A stretch of DNA of 5,292 nucleotides from the NCBI GenBank assembly GCA_016935655.1, contig JAFGQM010000044.1, positions 1-5,292 of the forward strand, given 5' to 3'. Position numbers and translations under genes: made by a program. The stretch's first letter is position 1, and every line of letters begins with the position of its first letter. Of the stretch, positions 5,000 to 5,292 are shown in pieces. The notes under the pieces are model-generated. The model was not told where the DNA came from. It saw only the letters and a list, made by a program, of their open reading frames with translations, and did no database searches. The stretch comes from Candidatus Altarchaeota archaeon (lineage in GTDB: Archaea; Altiarchaeota; Altiarchaeia; JAFGQM01).

Positions 5000-5242
5000 G
5001 TGGAAAACGTAACTACGATAAAACTTGGTTTGAGGACCAAGAATGCATTGGACTCCTTCAAAGAGTACAAGAACGAGAGTTATGACGAGGTGGTGAACAA
5101 GCTGATGTTTATAGTGAAGAACTTGGATGATGAGCCCCCCCTCAGCAAGCAGACGAAAGCCGAGATCGAAGCAGCAAGGGCAGAGATACGCGCGGGCAAG
5201 TTCTACACCGAAGAGGAGATGGCTAAGAAGCTCGGGTTATAA
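5000..5242 (+). CDS. Ribbon-helix-helix antitoxin (VapB/RelB-like)
   Basis: This is an 80-residue protein starting at GTG. Residues 4-11 (VTTIKLGL) form the DNA-contacting beta strand, 13-23 and about 27-40 the two helices of a ribbon-helix-helix fold, as in archaeal VapB/RelB antitoxins. The C-terminal part, EIEAARAEIRAGKFYTEEEMAKKLGL in outline (55-80), matches the toxin-wrapping tail of such antitoxins. The protein should neutralise the RelE-like toxin and, as dimers, repress the shared promoter. Its stop TAA overlaps the toxin ATG by one base (TAATG), so translation is probably coupled. The start is set by the TATA box about 26 bases upstream. The family call is strong; the VapB versus RelB label is not, and the toxin points to RelB-type pairing. 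Confidence 0.85.
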   Translation: MENVTTIKLGLRTKNALDSFKEYKNESYDEVVNKLMFIVKNLDDEPPLSKQTKAEIEAARAEIRAGKFYTEEEMAKKLGL

Positions 5243-5292
5243 TGGACTTCGAACTGATTTTCGCCCCCTCAGTTTGGAAAGATTTCTCGAAG
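5242..5292 (+). CDS. RelE/ParE-type toxin, first 17 codons (3' end outside window)
   Basis: The frame MDFELIFAPSVWKDFSK runs off the right edge. The pattern of a short beta strand (FELIFAPS) followed by a helix beginning VWKDFSK is typical of the N-terminus of RelE-superfamily toxins, which cut mRNA on the ribosome, or of ParE, which acts on gyrase. The ATG overlaps the antitoxin stop, the usual order and coupling in type II pairs. The catalytic residues lie beyond the window, so activity and subfamily cannot be judged. Confidence 0.75.
   Translation, partial: MDFELIFAPSVWKDFSK

Overview
The window looks archaeal. The tRNA-Tyr(GUA) gene has the C1-G72 pair typical of archaeal and eukaryotic tRNA-Tyr and a 32-nt intron at the canonical 37/38 position. 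Several genes have AT-rich boxes about 25-30 bases before their start codons, with little or no Shine-Dalgarno sequence. The recombinase has an archaeal-type YxHLSG active-site block. The small, compact style is compatible with a DPANN-like genome, but I cannot name a lineage.

Left part (1-2151), probable mobile island. An AT-rich gene (about 37% GC in a sampled 60-base line) enters from the left edge. It encodes the C-terminal part of a protein ending in a PD-(D/E)XK nuclease domain of the DUF4263/Shedu type, a family used in phage defence. Facing it is a tyrosine recombinase whose N-terminus lies just beyond the 3' end of the tRNA-Tyr gene. A perfect 12-bp inverted repeat sits between recombinase and tRNA. 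This is the expected layout of an integrative element inserted at a tRNA 3' end, with the nuclease as cargo; the far attachment site would lie left of the window.

Centre (2182-4794), GC-rich chromosomal-looking genes (about 65% GC in a sampled line). From the tRNA rightward there is a PIG-L/LmbE-type deacetylase (minus) and, divergent from it, a 380-residue all-helical TPR/SNAP-like protein (plus). The helical protein shows an unusually exact 20-residue register. Convergent with it is a small single-pass membrane protein with six cysteines in its outer domain. These last two genes share a CTAG that forms both stop codons.

Right part (4795-5292). A 205-bp spacer holds three successive short hairpins. 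It is followed by a type II toxin-antitoxin pair: a ribbon-helix-helix antitoxin with a GTG start that appears leaderless, and the first 17 codons of a RelE-like toxin overlapping its stop. A direct repeat of AGTATACC at 10-bp spacing lies between TATA box and start codon and is the likely autoregulatory operator.

The clearest biology is a tRNA-targeted island carrying a nuclease. The helical-repeat protein, the six-cysteine protein and the hairpin cluster are the least explained pieces.
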